This document shows positions 34,667-46,428 of a stretch of 64,000 nt of DNA, in pieces. The stretch is from contig BPKI01000001.1 of the NCBI GenBank assembly GCA_026005055.1, positions 1,488,001-1,552,000 of the forward strand, written 5' to 3'. The DNA is from Lysobacterales bacterium. Lineage in GTDB: Bacteria > Pseudomonadota > Gammaproteobacteria > Xanthomonadales > BPKI01. Position 1 is the first letter of the stretch. Each line of letters starts with the position of its first letter. The notes under the pieces were generated by a model that did not search any database, had not been told where the DNA came from, and saw only the letters and a list, made by a program, of their open reading frames with translations. The position numbers were made by a program, and so were the translations under genes.

Positions 34667-35277
34667 GCGGTGGTGGTCTCCGGGGGTGGGGATTCGGCTC
34701 CCGATGCTGGGGTCGTGCCGCTTTCCAGCCGAAGCTCGGGTTCGATTTCGGGAATCTCCGGCAGCGCCGAAAGCGGCGGCAGCTCATCGAGGCTCTTGAG
34801 ATTGAAGTAGTCGAGGAAAGCCTTGGTGGTGCCATAGAGCGAGGGCTTTCCCGGAACGTCGCGGTGACCGAGGACCCGAATCCACCCGCGCTCTTCGAGG
34901 GTGCGCATGATCTGGGTGGAAACCGCCACTCCTCGAATCTGCTCAATTTCACCGCGGGTGATGGGTTGACGGTAAGCGATCAGGGCCAGGGTTTCGAGCA
35001 GGGCGCGCGAATAGCGGGCGCTTCGCTCGGTCCACAGGCGCGAGACCCAGGGATAGAGCTCGCGCCGAACCTGGAATCGGAAGCCCGATGCCACCTCGCG
35101 CAGCTCGATTCCGCGTCGCGCACAGTCTTCGGCCAGCTCGGCCAAGGCGCGGTCCACGTTTTCGGCACCGACCTCGTCGGCCTCCTCGAACAGCGAGAGC
35201 AGCTGATCCCTGGAGAGTGGCTGGGAGGCAGCCAGAAGCGCGGCCTCGACGATCTGTCGAATGCGATCGGTGTCCAT
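34663..35277 (-). CDS. scpB: Condensin subunit ScpB
   Basis: A 204-residue kleisin-associated protein with two winged-helix domains ([46 protein letters not shown], a highly conserved stretch). ScpB binds ScpA and SMC in the chromosome-condensing complex; smc lies 2 kb away. The tail after residue 180 is low-complexity Glu/Pro/Ser/Thr. It follows scpA by 15 bp. Confidence 0.96.
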   Translation of the reverse strand: MDTDRIRQIVEAALLAASQPLSRDQLLSLFEEADEVGAENVDRALAELAEDCARRGIELREVASGFRFQVRRELYPWVSRLWTERSARYSRALLETLALIAYRQPITRGEIEQIRGVAVSTQIMRTLEERGWIRVLGHRDVPGKPSLYGTTKAFLDYFNLKSLDELPPLSALPEIPEIEPELRLESGTTPASGAESPPPETTTA

Positions 35278-35292
35278 CGTGTCAGAGGTCCC

Positions 35293-36126
35293 TCAGAGGG
35301 CGAGCGAGCGCAGATAGATCGGGGCGAGCGGTCGCTCCTGCATCAGCTCGACGAGCTGCTCGCGCGCAAGCTCGAGGATGGCGAGGAAGGTGGCGACCAC
35401 GCCGCGACGGCCTTCTTCGGCCGGGAAGAGTTCCTCGAAACGTCGAAACCGGCCGTCGCTGAGCGCCTTCAGGACTTCCCCCATGCGCTGGCGCACCGAG
35501 AGCGGTTCGCGTTCGATTCGATGATGCCCCGCGAGCTGGGCACGCCGCAAGACCCCGGCCAGCGCCACGAGGAGCTCGCGCAGCTCGACCGCGGGCGGGA
35601 TCCGGATCACCCGGCGATCCTCGACCGCCGCGGATGCGATCGCGGTATCGCGCTCCAGACGCGGCAGGGCGTCGAGATCCTCCGCCGCCTTCTTGAAGCG
35701 TTCATATTCGAGGAGGCGACGGACCAGTTCCGCTCGCGGGTCGGGCTCGCTCTCGCTATGGACTTCGGCAGGGCGGGGCAGCAGGAGACGGGATTTGATC
35801 TCGGCCAGCACTGCGGCCATGACCAGATATTCCGCCGCCAGGCTCAGGCGGAATTCCCGCATCAGCTCGATGTACTCGACGTACTGGCGGGTGATTTCGG
35901 CCACCGGAATGTCGAGGATGTCGAGGTTCTGACGGCGAATGAGGTAGAGCAGCAGGTCGAGCGGCCCCTCGAAAGCATCCAGGATGACTTCCAGCGCATC
36001 CGGCGGAATGTAGAGATCCTGGGGAATCTCCAGGATCGGCTGGCCGCGCACGAAGGCAAGCGGCATCTCCTGCTGAACGGGGCGATGGGCGCGCGCCGGG
36101 CTCGTCGCGGTCTCTTGCACGTTCAC
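35293..36126 (-). CDS. scpA: Condensin kleisin subunit ScpA
   Basis: A 277-residue kleisin. The N-terminal SMC-neck-binding helices (FEGPLDLLLYLIRRQNLDILDIPVAEITRQY) are diagnostic, and a C-terminal winged helix (RRGVVATFLAILELAREQLVELMQ) would bind the SMC head. ScpA bridges the SMC dimer. The start is GTG 36126; ATG 36066 (MPLAF) is an alternative, but its AGGAG abuts the ATG. The 258-bp space upstream to bolA has no other gene. Confidence 0.95.
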   Translation of the reverse strand: MNVQETATSPARAHRPVQQEMPLAFVRGQPILEIPQDLYIPPDALEVILDAFEGPLDLLLYLIRRQNLDILDIPVAEITRQYVEYIELMREFRLSLAAEYLVMAAVLAEIKSRLLLPRPAEVHSESEPDPRAELVRRLLEYERFKKAAEDLDALPRLERDTAIASAAVEDRRVIRIPPAVELRELLVALAGVLRRAQLAGHHRIEREPLSVRQRMGEVLKALSDGRFRRFEELFPAEEGRRGVVATFLAILELAREQLVELMQERPLAPIYLRSLAL

Positions 36127-36327
36127 GGACCTCGCCCGAAAGGGCTCATGAGCTGCGAGAGGGCCTCGGAGCCGAGGAAGGCCGCAGCGAACGAATGGAC
36201 GACGATCGGCATGTTGATGCGAATGGGAACCGGCGACGGGGTCGCGGCTGGCGGCTCAGGGAGAATTGAGCGGAGGCGATTTCGGCGAGGGAGAACCGGA
36301 TTCGCGCGACTCCCTGAGCCGCGCATC

Positions 36328-36357
36328 TTACGACATCGCTGGGTTCTGCGGCACAAT
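36328..36357 (+). promoter_or_regulatory. Promoter for bolA
   Basis: TTACGA (36328-36333), 18 bp, CACAAT (36352-36357). The -10 and its GGC prefix resemble that of the rpsF promoter. Confidence 0.4.
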
Positions 36358-36384
36358 CCAACCGGTTTCCCACCGGCCCCGTCC

Positions 36385-36687
36385 GTGCCACAGGATACGG
36401 AGTCCCTGATCGCCGCGATCGCAAGCCGTTTGCGCGAGGCCTTCGCGCCCGAACGCTTGCGCCTCGAGGACGAGTCCCTGCGCCATCGTCACCATCCGGG
36501 TCGCGGCTCCGGGTTGCATCTTCGCCTCGAGATCGTGAGTGCCCGCTTCCGCGGGCGAAGCGCGCTCGAGCGCCATCGCGAGATCTACGCCGTGCTCTCC
36601 GAATACCTTCCCGGGGCCATCCACGCACTGGCGATCCAGGCCCGAGCGCCGGAGGAGATTCCTTCGGAGACGGGACGCAACGGGTGA
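36385..36687 (+). CDS. bolA: BolA family protein
   Basis: A 100-residue BolA protein. The core RLEDESLRHRHHPG, HLRLEIVSARFRGRSALERHREIY and GAIHALAIQARAPEE matches BolA well, with conserved His residues for binding a [2Fe-2S] cluster together with a monothiol glutaredoxin. BolA proteins link iron homeostasis and morphology. GTG 36385 was chosen from the start of homology; no good ribosome binding site is seen. Upstream in-frame sequence crosses the promoter and scpA. Confidence 0.88.
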   Translation: MPQDTESLIAAIASRLREAFAPERLRLEDESLRHRHHPGRGSGLHLRLEIVSARFRGRSALERHREIYAVLSEYLPGAIHALAIQARAPEEIPSETGRNG

Positions 36688-36693
36688 TATACT
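36685..36693 (+). promoter_or_regulatory. Extended -10 promoter for smc
   Basis: TGA followed by TATACT (36688-36693), an extended -10, located exactly at the bolA stop. The leader to the smc ATG would be about 90 nt. Confidence 0.45.
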
Positions 36694-36790
36694 CGTTCGC
36701 TTGTTGCCGCACAGCGGTCGCGGACGGCGGGCGGGAAGTCGCGACTGCGCTGGCCACGGCGCCTCCCTCGCGCGAAGCGGCGAGCCCTCC

Positions 36791-40294
<3,504 letters not shown>

Positions 40295-40310
40295 GCAGAG
40301 GGGCGGCATC

Positions 40311-41036
40311 GTGAGCGCGAACGAACTCAGGCTCGTTTTGCTGGCGGTCGGGATCCTGCTCTTGCTGCTCATCTACTGGTTCGGGCGGCCGCGCCAGGGA
40401 GGCGCCGAGCGCCGGGGGCGTCGCGGCGGCTCGCGCCGTGAACCGCGCTTGCAGGAAGCGCGGACGGAGGAGGGGGCGAGTTCGGCGGCCGCGACGAGCC
40501 CAGCGGCGGAGGGAACCGCGACGGAAAACGGGATTGCGGGGCGCGAGCGTCCTCGCGTCGTCTTGAGCGCGCTGCGCGATTTCGAACGGGTCGTGGTGCT
40601 TTACGTGGTCGCCGAGACCGAGGAGGGCTTCGCCGGTTCGGATGTGGTCGTCGCCTGTGAGAAGCTCGGTCTTGTCTATGGCGAGGGTGAAATCTTCCAC
40701 CGCCTCCCCGAAGGCCAGCGCGAGAGTGCGCCGCTGTTCAGCGTTGCGAGCATGGTCGAGCCGGGCAGCTTCGATCTCGCCAACCTGGAGACGCTGCGTG
40801 TCCCGGGGCTTTGCGTCTTCATGGCGATCCCGGGCCCACGGCCGGCGCTCGATCAGTGGGAGGCGATGTTGCCCGCGGCCGGACGCCTCGCGGGCCTCCT
40901 CGGCGGGCGATTGCTCGACGAGCGGATGAACGCGCTCGGTCGGCAAGGCATCGCCCACGTGCGCGAGGAGCTTCGCGCCTTCGATCGTCGGATGGCCCGG
41001 CGACGCTTTCACCCGCGGATCGGAGGCACGCCGTGA
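40311..41036 (+). CDS. zipA: Cell division protein ZipA
   Basis: A 241-residue bitopic protein. An N-terminal membrane helix ([18 protein letters not shown]) is followed by a basic then Ala/Glu-rich linker (about 27-95) and the C-terminal ZipA domain ([38 protein letters not shown]), which binds the FtsZ tail and tethers the Z-ring to the membrane. The start is GTG 40311. In many relatives ligA follows zipA; here folD follows with a GTGA overlap. Confidence 0.92.
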   Translation: MSANELRLVLLAVGILLLLLIYWFGRPRQGGAERRGRRGGSRREPRLQEARTEEGASSAAATSPAAEGTATENGIAGRERPRVVLSALRDFERVVVLYVVAETEEGFAGSDVVVACEKLGLVYGEGEIFHRLPEGQRESAPLFSVASMVEPGSFDLANLETLRVPGLCVFMAIPGPRPALDQWEAMLPAAGRLAGLLGGRLLDERMNALGRQGIAHVREELRAFDRRMARRRFHPRIGGTP

Positions 41037-41962
41037 GCGCCGAGGGCGGGGCTCGCATCCTCGATGGGCGCGCGATCGCGGAACACTGGTTGCTGCGGAT
41101 CGCTGCCCGCGTCGAAGAGCGGCGCCGCCGCGGCTTACGCCCTCCTGGCCTGGCCGTGCTGATGGTGGGCGAGGACCCGGCCTCGCTGGTGTACGTGCGC
41201 AACAAGCGGCGGGCGCTTGAGCGGGTCGGGATGGTCGGGCACGACTTCGACCTGCCGGCGAGCATCACCCAGCAGGCGCTTTTGGCCAAGGTGCGCGAAC
41301 TCAACGCGGCGCCGGAAGTGGACGGGATCCTGGTCCAGCTTCCGCTTCCGCCGCACCTCGATGCCGCGGCCATCATCCGCTCGATCGCTCCGGAGAAGGA
41401 TGTCGATGGTTTTCACCCGGAGAACGTGGGGCGTTTGGCCTTGCGGCAGCCAGGCATCCGCCCTTGCACCGCGCGCGGCGTGATGCAGCTTCTGTCCCAT
41501 ACGGACCGCCCCCTTCGCGGTGCGAACGTCCTGGTGGTCGGTGCTTCCAATCACGTCGGCCGTCCGATGGTCCTCGAGTTGCTGCTCGCCGGTTCGACCG
41601 TGACCTGTGCCCATCGCTACACCCGCGATCTTCGCGAGCACGTGGCGCGTGCCGAGATCTTGGTGGTGGCGGTCGGCCGGCCCGGATTGATTCCGGGCGA
41701 ATGGATCCGGCCCGGCGCGGTGGTGGTGGACGTCGGAATCAGCCGCGACCCGGAGGGGCGTCTGCGCGGCGATGTCGATTTCGAGGGTGCGCTCGCGCGC
41801 GCCTCGTGGATCACCCCGGTGCCCGGAGGGGTCGGTCCGATGACCGTGGCCATGCTGTTGCTCAACACCCTCGAGGCGGCCGAGGCACGCGATGGCGGCG
41901 AAGCGCGGGGCGAGAAGGGATCATCGGCCGCGGCGATTGACGCACCGAAGTCCGAAAACTAA
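41033..41962 (+). CDS. folD: Bifunctional methylenetetrahydrofolate dehydrogenase/cyclohydrolase
   Basis: A 309-residue FolD, converting 5,10-methylene-THF to 10-formyl-THF using NADP. Catalytic Tyr54 and Lys58 lie in [13 protein letters not shown], with [26 protein letters not shown] and the final [13 protein letters not shown]. The Rossmann loop reads [11 protein letters not shown], where most FolD have VGRSNIVGRPM; this is conservative. The tail after residue 285 is Ala/Glu/Gly-rich and longer than usual. GTG 41033 overlaps the zipA stop. A tRNA promoter lies in its last codons. Confidence 0.96.
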   Translation: MSAEGGARILDGRAIAEHWLLRIAARVEERRRRGLRPPGLAVLMVGEDPASLVYVRNKRRALERVGMVGHDFDLPASITQQALLAKVRELNAAPEVDGILVQLPLPPHLDAAAIIRSIAPEKDVDGFHPENVGRLALRQPGIRPCTARGVMQLLSHTDRPLRGANVLVVGASNHVGRPMVLELLLAGSTVTCAHRYTRDLREHVARAEILVVAVGRPGLIPGEWIRPGAVVVDVGISRDPEGRLRGDVDFEGALARASWITPVPGGVGPMTVAMLLLNTLEAAEARDGGEARGEKGSSAAAIDAPKSEN

Positions 41963-41965
41963 GAT
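41937..41965 (+). promoter_or_regulatory. Strong promoter for the five-tRNA cluster
   Basis: TTGACG (41937-41942), 17 bp and TAAGAT (41960-41965), within the end of folD and 52 bp before tRNA-Pro. Confidence 0.65.
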
Positions 41966-42017
41966 TCGTGGGCTTGGAATCCTGGTTCCCGCGCAGGACG
42001 AGAGCATGGCACTCGAG

Positions 42018-42094
42018 CGGGGTATAGCTCAGCCTGGTAGAGCGCCAGCTTTGGGAGCTGGACGTCGGGGGTTCGAATCCCTCTACCCCGACCA
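42018..42094 (+). tRNA. tRNA-Pro(TGG)
   Basis: 77 nt. The acceptor CGGGGTA pairs with TACCCCG, then A and CCA. The anticodon stem CCAGC/GCTGG encloses TTTGGGA, giving anticodon TGG. First of five tRNAs. Confidence 0.97.
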
Positions 42095-42114
42095 CCATGC
42101 GGATCCCCGGATGA

Positions 42115-42191
42115 GCGCCCGTAGCTCAACCGGATAGAGCACCGGCCTTCTAAGCCGGTGGTTGCAGGTTCGAGTCCTGCCGGGCGCGCCA
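42115..42191 (+). tRNA. tRNA-Arg(TCT)
   Basis: 77 nt. The acceptor GCGCCCG pairs with CGGGCGC, then G and CCA. CCGGC/GCCGG encloses CTTCTAA, anticodon TCT. The acceptor arm is identical to that of tRNA-Arg(ACG) at 1061. Confidence 0.97.
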
Positions 42192-42207
42192 GGATCGAAG
42201 GGCGTTG

Positions 42208-42283
42208 GTGGACGTAGCTCAGTTGGTAGAGCGCAGGATTGTGATTCCTGTGGTCGTGGGTTCGAATCCCATCGTCCACCCCA
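42208..42283 (+). tRNA. tRNA-His(GTG)
   Basis: 76 nt. GTGGACG pairs with CGTCCAC, discriminator C, then CCA. CAGGA/TCCTG encloses TTGTGAT, anticodon GTG. The G at 42207 would be the -1 guanosine required by HisRS, facing discriminator C. Confidence 0.97.
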
Positions 42284-42293
42284 TTCGTCGGTC

Positions 42294-42369
<76 letters not shown>

Positions 42370-42401
42370 TCCTTGCGCGAGGTAGCCTGCTTCCGATGCA
42401 C

Positions 42402-42486
42402 GCGAAAGTGGCGGAACTGGTAGACGCGCTGGATTTAGGTTCCAGTGGGGAAACCCGTGAGAGTTCGAGTCTCTCCTTTCGCACCA
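42402..42486 (+). tRNA. tRNA-Leu(TAG)
   Basis: 85-nt class II tRNA. GCGAAAG pairs with CTTTCGC, then A and CCA. CTGGA/TCCAG encloses TTTAGGT, anticodon TAG. A long variable arm is present. Confidence 0.97.
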
Positions 42487-42559
42487 TCCTTTGGGCGGGA
42501 CGCGCGGACCGCGAGCGCGTCCGCATTCCGACGTCTCGCGGCGCTTTGAAGAGGGTAGC

Positions 42560-43852
42560 ATGCAGGTATCACTGGAAAAGACCGGAACGCTCGGACGTCG
42601 GCTGACGGTGAGCGTCCCCGCCGAGCGGGTCGAGGCCGGCCTCAAGGCGCGGCTGCGCGAGATGCAGCGGACCGTGCGGATCAATGGCTTCCGTCCTGGA
42701 AAGGTTCCGACTGCCGTCATCGAGCGTCGCTTCGGCGCCGAGATCGAACGCGACGTCCTCGGCGAGCTGCTGCGCGAGAGCCTGCTCGAGGCTCTCCGTG
42801 AGCATTCGCTTTCCCCCGCGCGGCCGCCGCGGGTGGAGAAGGCCGATCGGGAGAACGATGGTCGCTTCACCTACGTCGTTCGCTTCGAAGAGTTCCCCGA
42901 AGTCCCGGACTTCGATCTGAGTTCCCTGGAGGTCGAGCGGGTGAGCGCCTCGGTGAGCGAGAGCGATGTCGATGCGATGATCGAGACGCTCAGACGCCAG
43001 CGCGCGCGTTGGCAGCCGGTCGATCGGCCGGCCCGTTCGGGTGACATGGTGCTCTTCGAGTTCGTCGCCGAGACCGATGAGGGCCGTCATCCGAGCGAAG
43101 GCCGGGAGCGGGCGGGAACGATCCTCGGCAGCCTCGCGCTCGGCGCGGAACTCGAGGAGCGCCTGCAGGGCCGGGCGGCGGGTGCCAGCGAGGAGGCCGA
43201 GTTGAGTTTCCCGCCGGATTTCAGGATCGAAGCCTTGGCCGGCCGTCGTGCCCGCCTCAGCCTCGAGGTGCTCAAGGTGCAGGAGCAGGTCCTGCCGGCG
43301 GTGGATTCCGATTTCGTCAAAGGTTTCGGGATCGCGAACGGGGACCTCGATCGCTTCCGCGCCGAGGTTCGCGCCAACCTCGAGCGGGAGCTCGAGGAGG
43401 CGACGCTCGCCCTTCTTCGGCGGGAGATCCTCGAGCAGCTGCTCGCGCGGGTGCCCGATTTCGAATTGCCGGAGACGATGGTGGCCGAGGTCGCCGAGGA
43501 GATGGCGCGAAGCCTGGGTGCCGAGCCGACGCCGGATCGGCTGCGCGAGCTCGATCCGGTCGCGAGGCGGCGGGTGCGCGGTTCCTTGATCTTTCGCGCC
43601 ATCGCCATGCGTGCCGGTCTCACGGTGGATCCCGCGCGCCTGCGCCGGCTCTTGGCGCGCATCGCTTCCACTTACGAGGACCCCAAGGCCGTCGCCGAGC
43701 TCTATCTGCGCGATCCTGCCTTGCGCGCGGATCTGGAGGCGCGCACCCTCGACGAACAGGTGATCGATGTCGTGCTCGGCCAGGCGCAGGTTCGAGCGCT
43801 CGAGCTCAGTTTCGATGAAGTCGTCCGCCGTGCGCGCGGGAGCGCGGCATGA
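42560..43852 (+). CDS. tig: Trigger factor
   Basis: A 430-residue ribosome-associated chaperone. The ribosome-binding signature reads GFRPGKVP in the N-terminal domain. The middle PPIase (FKBP-like) domain (about 155-245) is diverged, lacking several aromatic residues of active FKBPs, and the C-terminal helical arms complete the protein. ATG 42560 has GAGGG upstream. It is first in tig-clpP-clpX-lon, the standard gammaproteobacterial order. Confidence 0.96.
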   Translation: MQVSLEKTGTLGRRLTVSVPAERVEAGLKARLREMQRTVRINGFRPGKVPTAVIERRFGAEIERDVLGELLRESLLEALREHSLSPARPPRVEKADRENDGRFTYVVRFEEFPEVPDFDLSSLEVERVSASVSESDVDAMIETLRRQRARWQPVDRPARSGDMVLFEFVAETDEGRHPSEGRERAGTILGSLALGAELEERLQGRAAGASEEAELSFPPDFRIEALAGRRARLSLEVLKVQEQVLPAVDSDFVKGFGIANGDLDRFRAEVRANLERELEEATLALLRREILEQLLARVPDFELPETMVAEVAEEMARSLGAEPTPDRLRELDPVARRRVRGSLIFRAIAMRAGLTVDPARLRRLLARIASTYEDPKAVAELYLRDPALRADLEARTLDEQVIDVVLGQAQVRALELSFDEVVRRARGSAA

Positions 43853-43875
43853 TCGGAGACGGAGGGGTGAACGCG

Positions 43876-44496
43876 ATGCGTCCCAAGGCGCTCAATCTGG
43901 TCCCGATCGTGGTCGAGCAGACGGCGCGCGGCGAGCGGGCCTACGACATCTTCTCGCGCCTGCTCAAGGAGCGCGTGGTCTTCTGCGTCGGGCCGATCGA
44001 CGACTACATGGCCAATCTGATCGTCGCCCAGCTGCTCTTCCTCGAGGCCGAGAATCCGGAGAAGGACATCAGCCTGTACATCAACTCTCCGGGCGGGCTG
44101 GTGACGGCGGGGCTCGCGATCTACGACACCATGCGCTTCATCAAACCGGACGTGAGCACGATCTGCGTCGGTCAGGCGGCGAGCATGGGCGCGGTGTTGC
44201 TCGCGGCGGGCACGAAGGGCAAGCGCTACTGCTTGCCTCACTCCCGGGTGATGATCCATCAGCCGCTTGGGGGGTTCCAGGGCCAGGCTTCGGACGTGGA
44301 GATCCATGCCCGGGAGATCCTGTTCCTGCGGGATCGGCTCAACGAGATCCTGGCCCGGCACACGGGGCAGGACATCGCCACCATCGCCCGCGACACCGAC
44401 CGAGATTTCTTCATGAGCGCCGAGGCCGCCCGCGACTACGGTCTGATCGATCACGTGCTCGATCGTCGCAGCGAGTCCAGCGTGCGTTCCGGCTGA
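43876..44496 (+). CDS. clpP: ATP-dependent Clp protease proteolytic subunit
   Basis: A 206-residue serine protease forming two heptameric rings. The triad is Ser103 (GQAASMGA), His128 (HSRVMIHQP) and Asp177 (DTDRDFFMS). ATG 43876 follows GGAGG by 10 nt and gives the usual length. An ATG at 43849 overlapping the tig stop (ATGA) is an alternative that adds nine residues; a short propeptide is normal for ClpP either way. ClpX is encoded downstream after a long gap. Confidence 0.97.
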   Translation: MRPKALNLVPIVVEQTARGERAYDIFSRLLKERVVFCVGPIDDYMANLIVAQLLFLEAENPEKDISLYINSPGGLVTAGLAIYDTMRFIKPDVSTICVGQAASMGAVLLAAGTKGKRYCLPHSRVMIHQPLGGFQGQASDVEIHAREILFLRDRLNEILARHTGQDIATIARDTDRDFFMSAEAARDYGLIDHVLDRRSESSVRSG

Positions 44497-45020
44497 GCCT
44501 GCTTGCTGGGGCTCGACCGCGGAAGCGCTCCGCGGCGGGCGGCCGCGTCGGCGCGAAGCGTCTCCACCGATAGGGCCTTAAGCTCCGAGAGGGCGCTCGG
44601 CGAATCGCCGAGAACAGCCTGGCCTCCGGCGCAAGCGAGGATGATCTCAAGCTCGGGAGGATGATGCTCCCCCCGATTCGCGCCGCAGCGCGAGGGCCCC
44701 GCATGGGGGGCAAGCCATCCCGCCCGGTCCAGGGACCGAAGTGGGCTGCAAAACCGGAGCAGGCGCTCTGCGCTCACCCCGTCGTTGAGCGAGGGGCAGT
44801 CCGCCTGATGCGACACCCGGATCTCCCGGGGCGCCATGGGGACGGCGGAGCGGCCATCGCGGGAGACCGCGATGTCTTGGGTCTGCATCCTCACTCTCTC
44901 GTGGGGGCGCGAACTCTCCAATATCCGCGGAATATTCGCCGCCGTGCGCGAGGGCGGAAGCGGCCGTTGTGTTATCCTGCCGCATGAATCTCTTGAGTCT
45001 CTGGGTTCCGCGAGGCGTCG
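44497..45020 (+). other. 524-bp clpP-clpX intergenic region with many hairpins, no convincing gene
   Basis: No recognised gene. Inverted repeats are dense: CCGCGGA/TCCGCGG (44517-44535), CTCGGCG/CGCCGAG (44596-44612), GGGAG/CTCCC (44655-44671), CGGTCC/GGACCG (about 44725-44738), CGCTCA/TGAGCG (44771-44791), and a perfect 8-bp stem CATCGCGG/CCGCGATG closed by a GAGA (GNRA) tetraloop (44855-44874). TATCCT at 44973-44978 could be the clpX -10. A minus-strand frame from ATG 44888 to 44451 encodes an unrecognised Cys-containing peptide overlapping clpP; it is not supported. A structured RNA or clpX leader is possible. Confidence 0.45.
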
Positions 45021-46301
45021 ATGGCCGAAGAACGTTACGGACGTCACACTGACGGCGGTAAGGTGCATTACTGCTCCTTCTGCGGAAAGAGTCAGCACGA
45101 CGTACGCAAGCTCATCGCCGGGCCAAGCGTCTTCATTTGCGATGAGTGCGTCGGCCTCTGCAACGACATCCTGCGCGAGGAGCTGGAGGAACGCAGCACC
45201 CATCCTCGCGCCCATCTGCCCAAGCCGCGCGAGATCCAGGCGGTCCTCGATCAGTACGTCATCGGCCAGGAGCGGGCGAAGAAAATCCTCTCGGTCGCGG
45301 TGTACAACCACTACAAGCGCCTGGAGTCCCGCAAGCGCGATGATGATGTCGAGCTTGCCAAGTCCAACATCTTGCTGATCGGGCCGACGGGATCGGGCAA
45401 GACGCTGCTCGCCGAAACGCTCGCGCGGATGCTGAACGTGCCCTTCACCATCGCCGATGCGACGACCCTGACGGAAGCGGGCTACGTCGGCGAAGACGTC
45501 GAGAACATCATCCAGAAGCTCTTGCAGAAGTGCGATTACGACGTCGAGAAGGCGCAGACCGGCATCGTTTACATCGACGAGATCGACAAGATTTCGCGCA
45601 AGGGCGAAAACCCTTCCATCACCCGCGACGTCTCGGGGGAGGGCGTGCAGCAGGCCCTCCTCAAGCTGATCGAGGGAACGATGGCCTCGGTGCCGCCGCA
45701 GGGCGGCCGCAAGCACCCGCAGCAAGAGTTCTTGCAGGTGGACACCCGGAACATCCTGTTCATCTGCGGCGGCGCTTTCGCCGGCTTGGAAAAGATCATC
45801 CAGGCGCGCTCCGAGGCCACCGGCATCGGCTTCAGCGCCGACATCCGCTCCACCAAACCGAAGGTCAACGTCGGTCAGACCCTGCGCGAGGTCGAGCCGG
45901 AGGATCTGATCAAATTCGGCCTGATCCCGGAGTTCGTGGGTCGGCTTCCGGTGATCGCGACCCTCGACGAACTCGACGAGGAGGCGCTGGTGCGCATCCT
46001 CACCGAGCCGAAGAACGCGATCACCAAGCAGTTCCGCAAGCTGTTCGAGATGGAAGGAGTCGAGCTCGAGTTTCGGCCCGAGGCGCTGCGGGCGGTGGCG
46101 CGCAAGGCCCTCAAGCGGCGCACCGGGGCGCGGGGGCTGCGCACGATCCTCGAGAACGTGCTGCTCGATACCATGTTCGAGCTGCCCTCGCTCGAGAATG
46201 TGCAGAAAGTGGTGGTCGACGAGGCCGTGGTCGAGGGCGCGGCCAAGCCCTATGTGATCTACCGCGGGCACGGGCAGCAGGCGCGCGCGGCCTCCGAGTA
46301 G
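45021..46301 (+). CDS. clpX: Clp protease ATP-binding subunit ClpX
   Basis: A 426-residue AAA+ unfoldase. The N-terminal zinc-binding domain has Cys18, Cys21, Cys40 and Cys43 ([17 protein letters not shown]). Walker A is GPTGSGKT (121-128), Walker B is VYIDEIDKI, and the pore loop GYVGEDVE and sensor segments follow. It feeds ssrA-tagged and specific substrates to ClpP. Length and start (ATG 45021) are as in the family. Confidence 0.98.
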   Translation: MAEERYGRHTDGGKVHYCSFCGKSQHDVRKLIAGPSVFICDECVGLCNDILREELEERSTHPRAHLPKPREIQAVLDQYVIGQERAKKILSVAVYNHYKRLESRKRDDDVELAKSNILLIGPTGSGKTLLAETLARMLNVPFTIADATTLTEAGYVGEDVENIIQKLLQKCDYDVEKAQTGIVYIDEIDKISRKGENPSITRDVSGEGVQQALLKLIEGTMASVPPQGGRKHPQQEFLQVDTRNILFICGGAFAGLEKIIQARSEATGIGFSADIRSTKPKVNVGQTLREVEPEDLIKFGLIPEFVGRLPVIATLDELDEEALVRILTEPKNAITKQFRKLFEMEGVELEFRPEALRAVARKALKRRTGARGLRTILENVLLDTMFELPSLENVQKVVVDEAVVEGAAKPYVIYRGHGQQARAASE

Positions 46302-46336
46302 CCCGACATCCGGCTGAAGGCGATCGCCCGGCGGCG

Positions 46337-46365
46337 CTTGCAGGCGCCGCCCTCGGCCCACATAT
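46337..46365 (+). promoter_or_regulatory. Sigma-32-like heat-shock promoter for lon
   Basis: CTTGCA (46337-46342), 14 bp, then CCCACATAT (46357-46365), close to the heat-shock consensus CTTGAA / CCCCATnT. It lies 64 bp before the lon start; lon is sigma-32 dependent in E. coli. Confidence 0.5.
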
Positions 46366-46428
46366 TGGCCTCAGACTCGGCTTTTGCCCTCGCGGGCGGA
46401 AGCCGACCTGAACGCGAGGATTCGGACG

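Noticed and set aside
34864-36384. Upstream extension of the bolA frame
   Set aside because: It is antisense to scpB and scpA; BolA homology begins near 36385.
44735-44760. CTGCAAA loop resembling a tRNA-Cys anticodon loop in the clpP-clpX gap
   Set aside because: The flanking bases do not form an anticodon stem, and no acceptor or T arm with CCA is found.
44451-44888. Minus-strand frame of about 145 codons across the clpP-clpX gap
   Set aside because: The peptide is not recognised, the ATG has no properly spaced ribosome binding site, and it overlaps the clpP end. High GC gives many long chance frames here.
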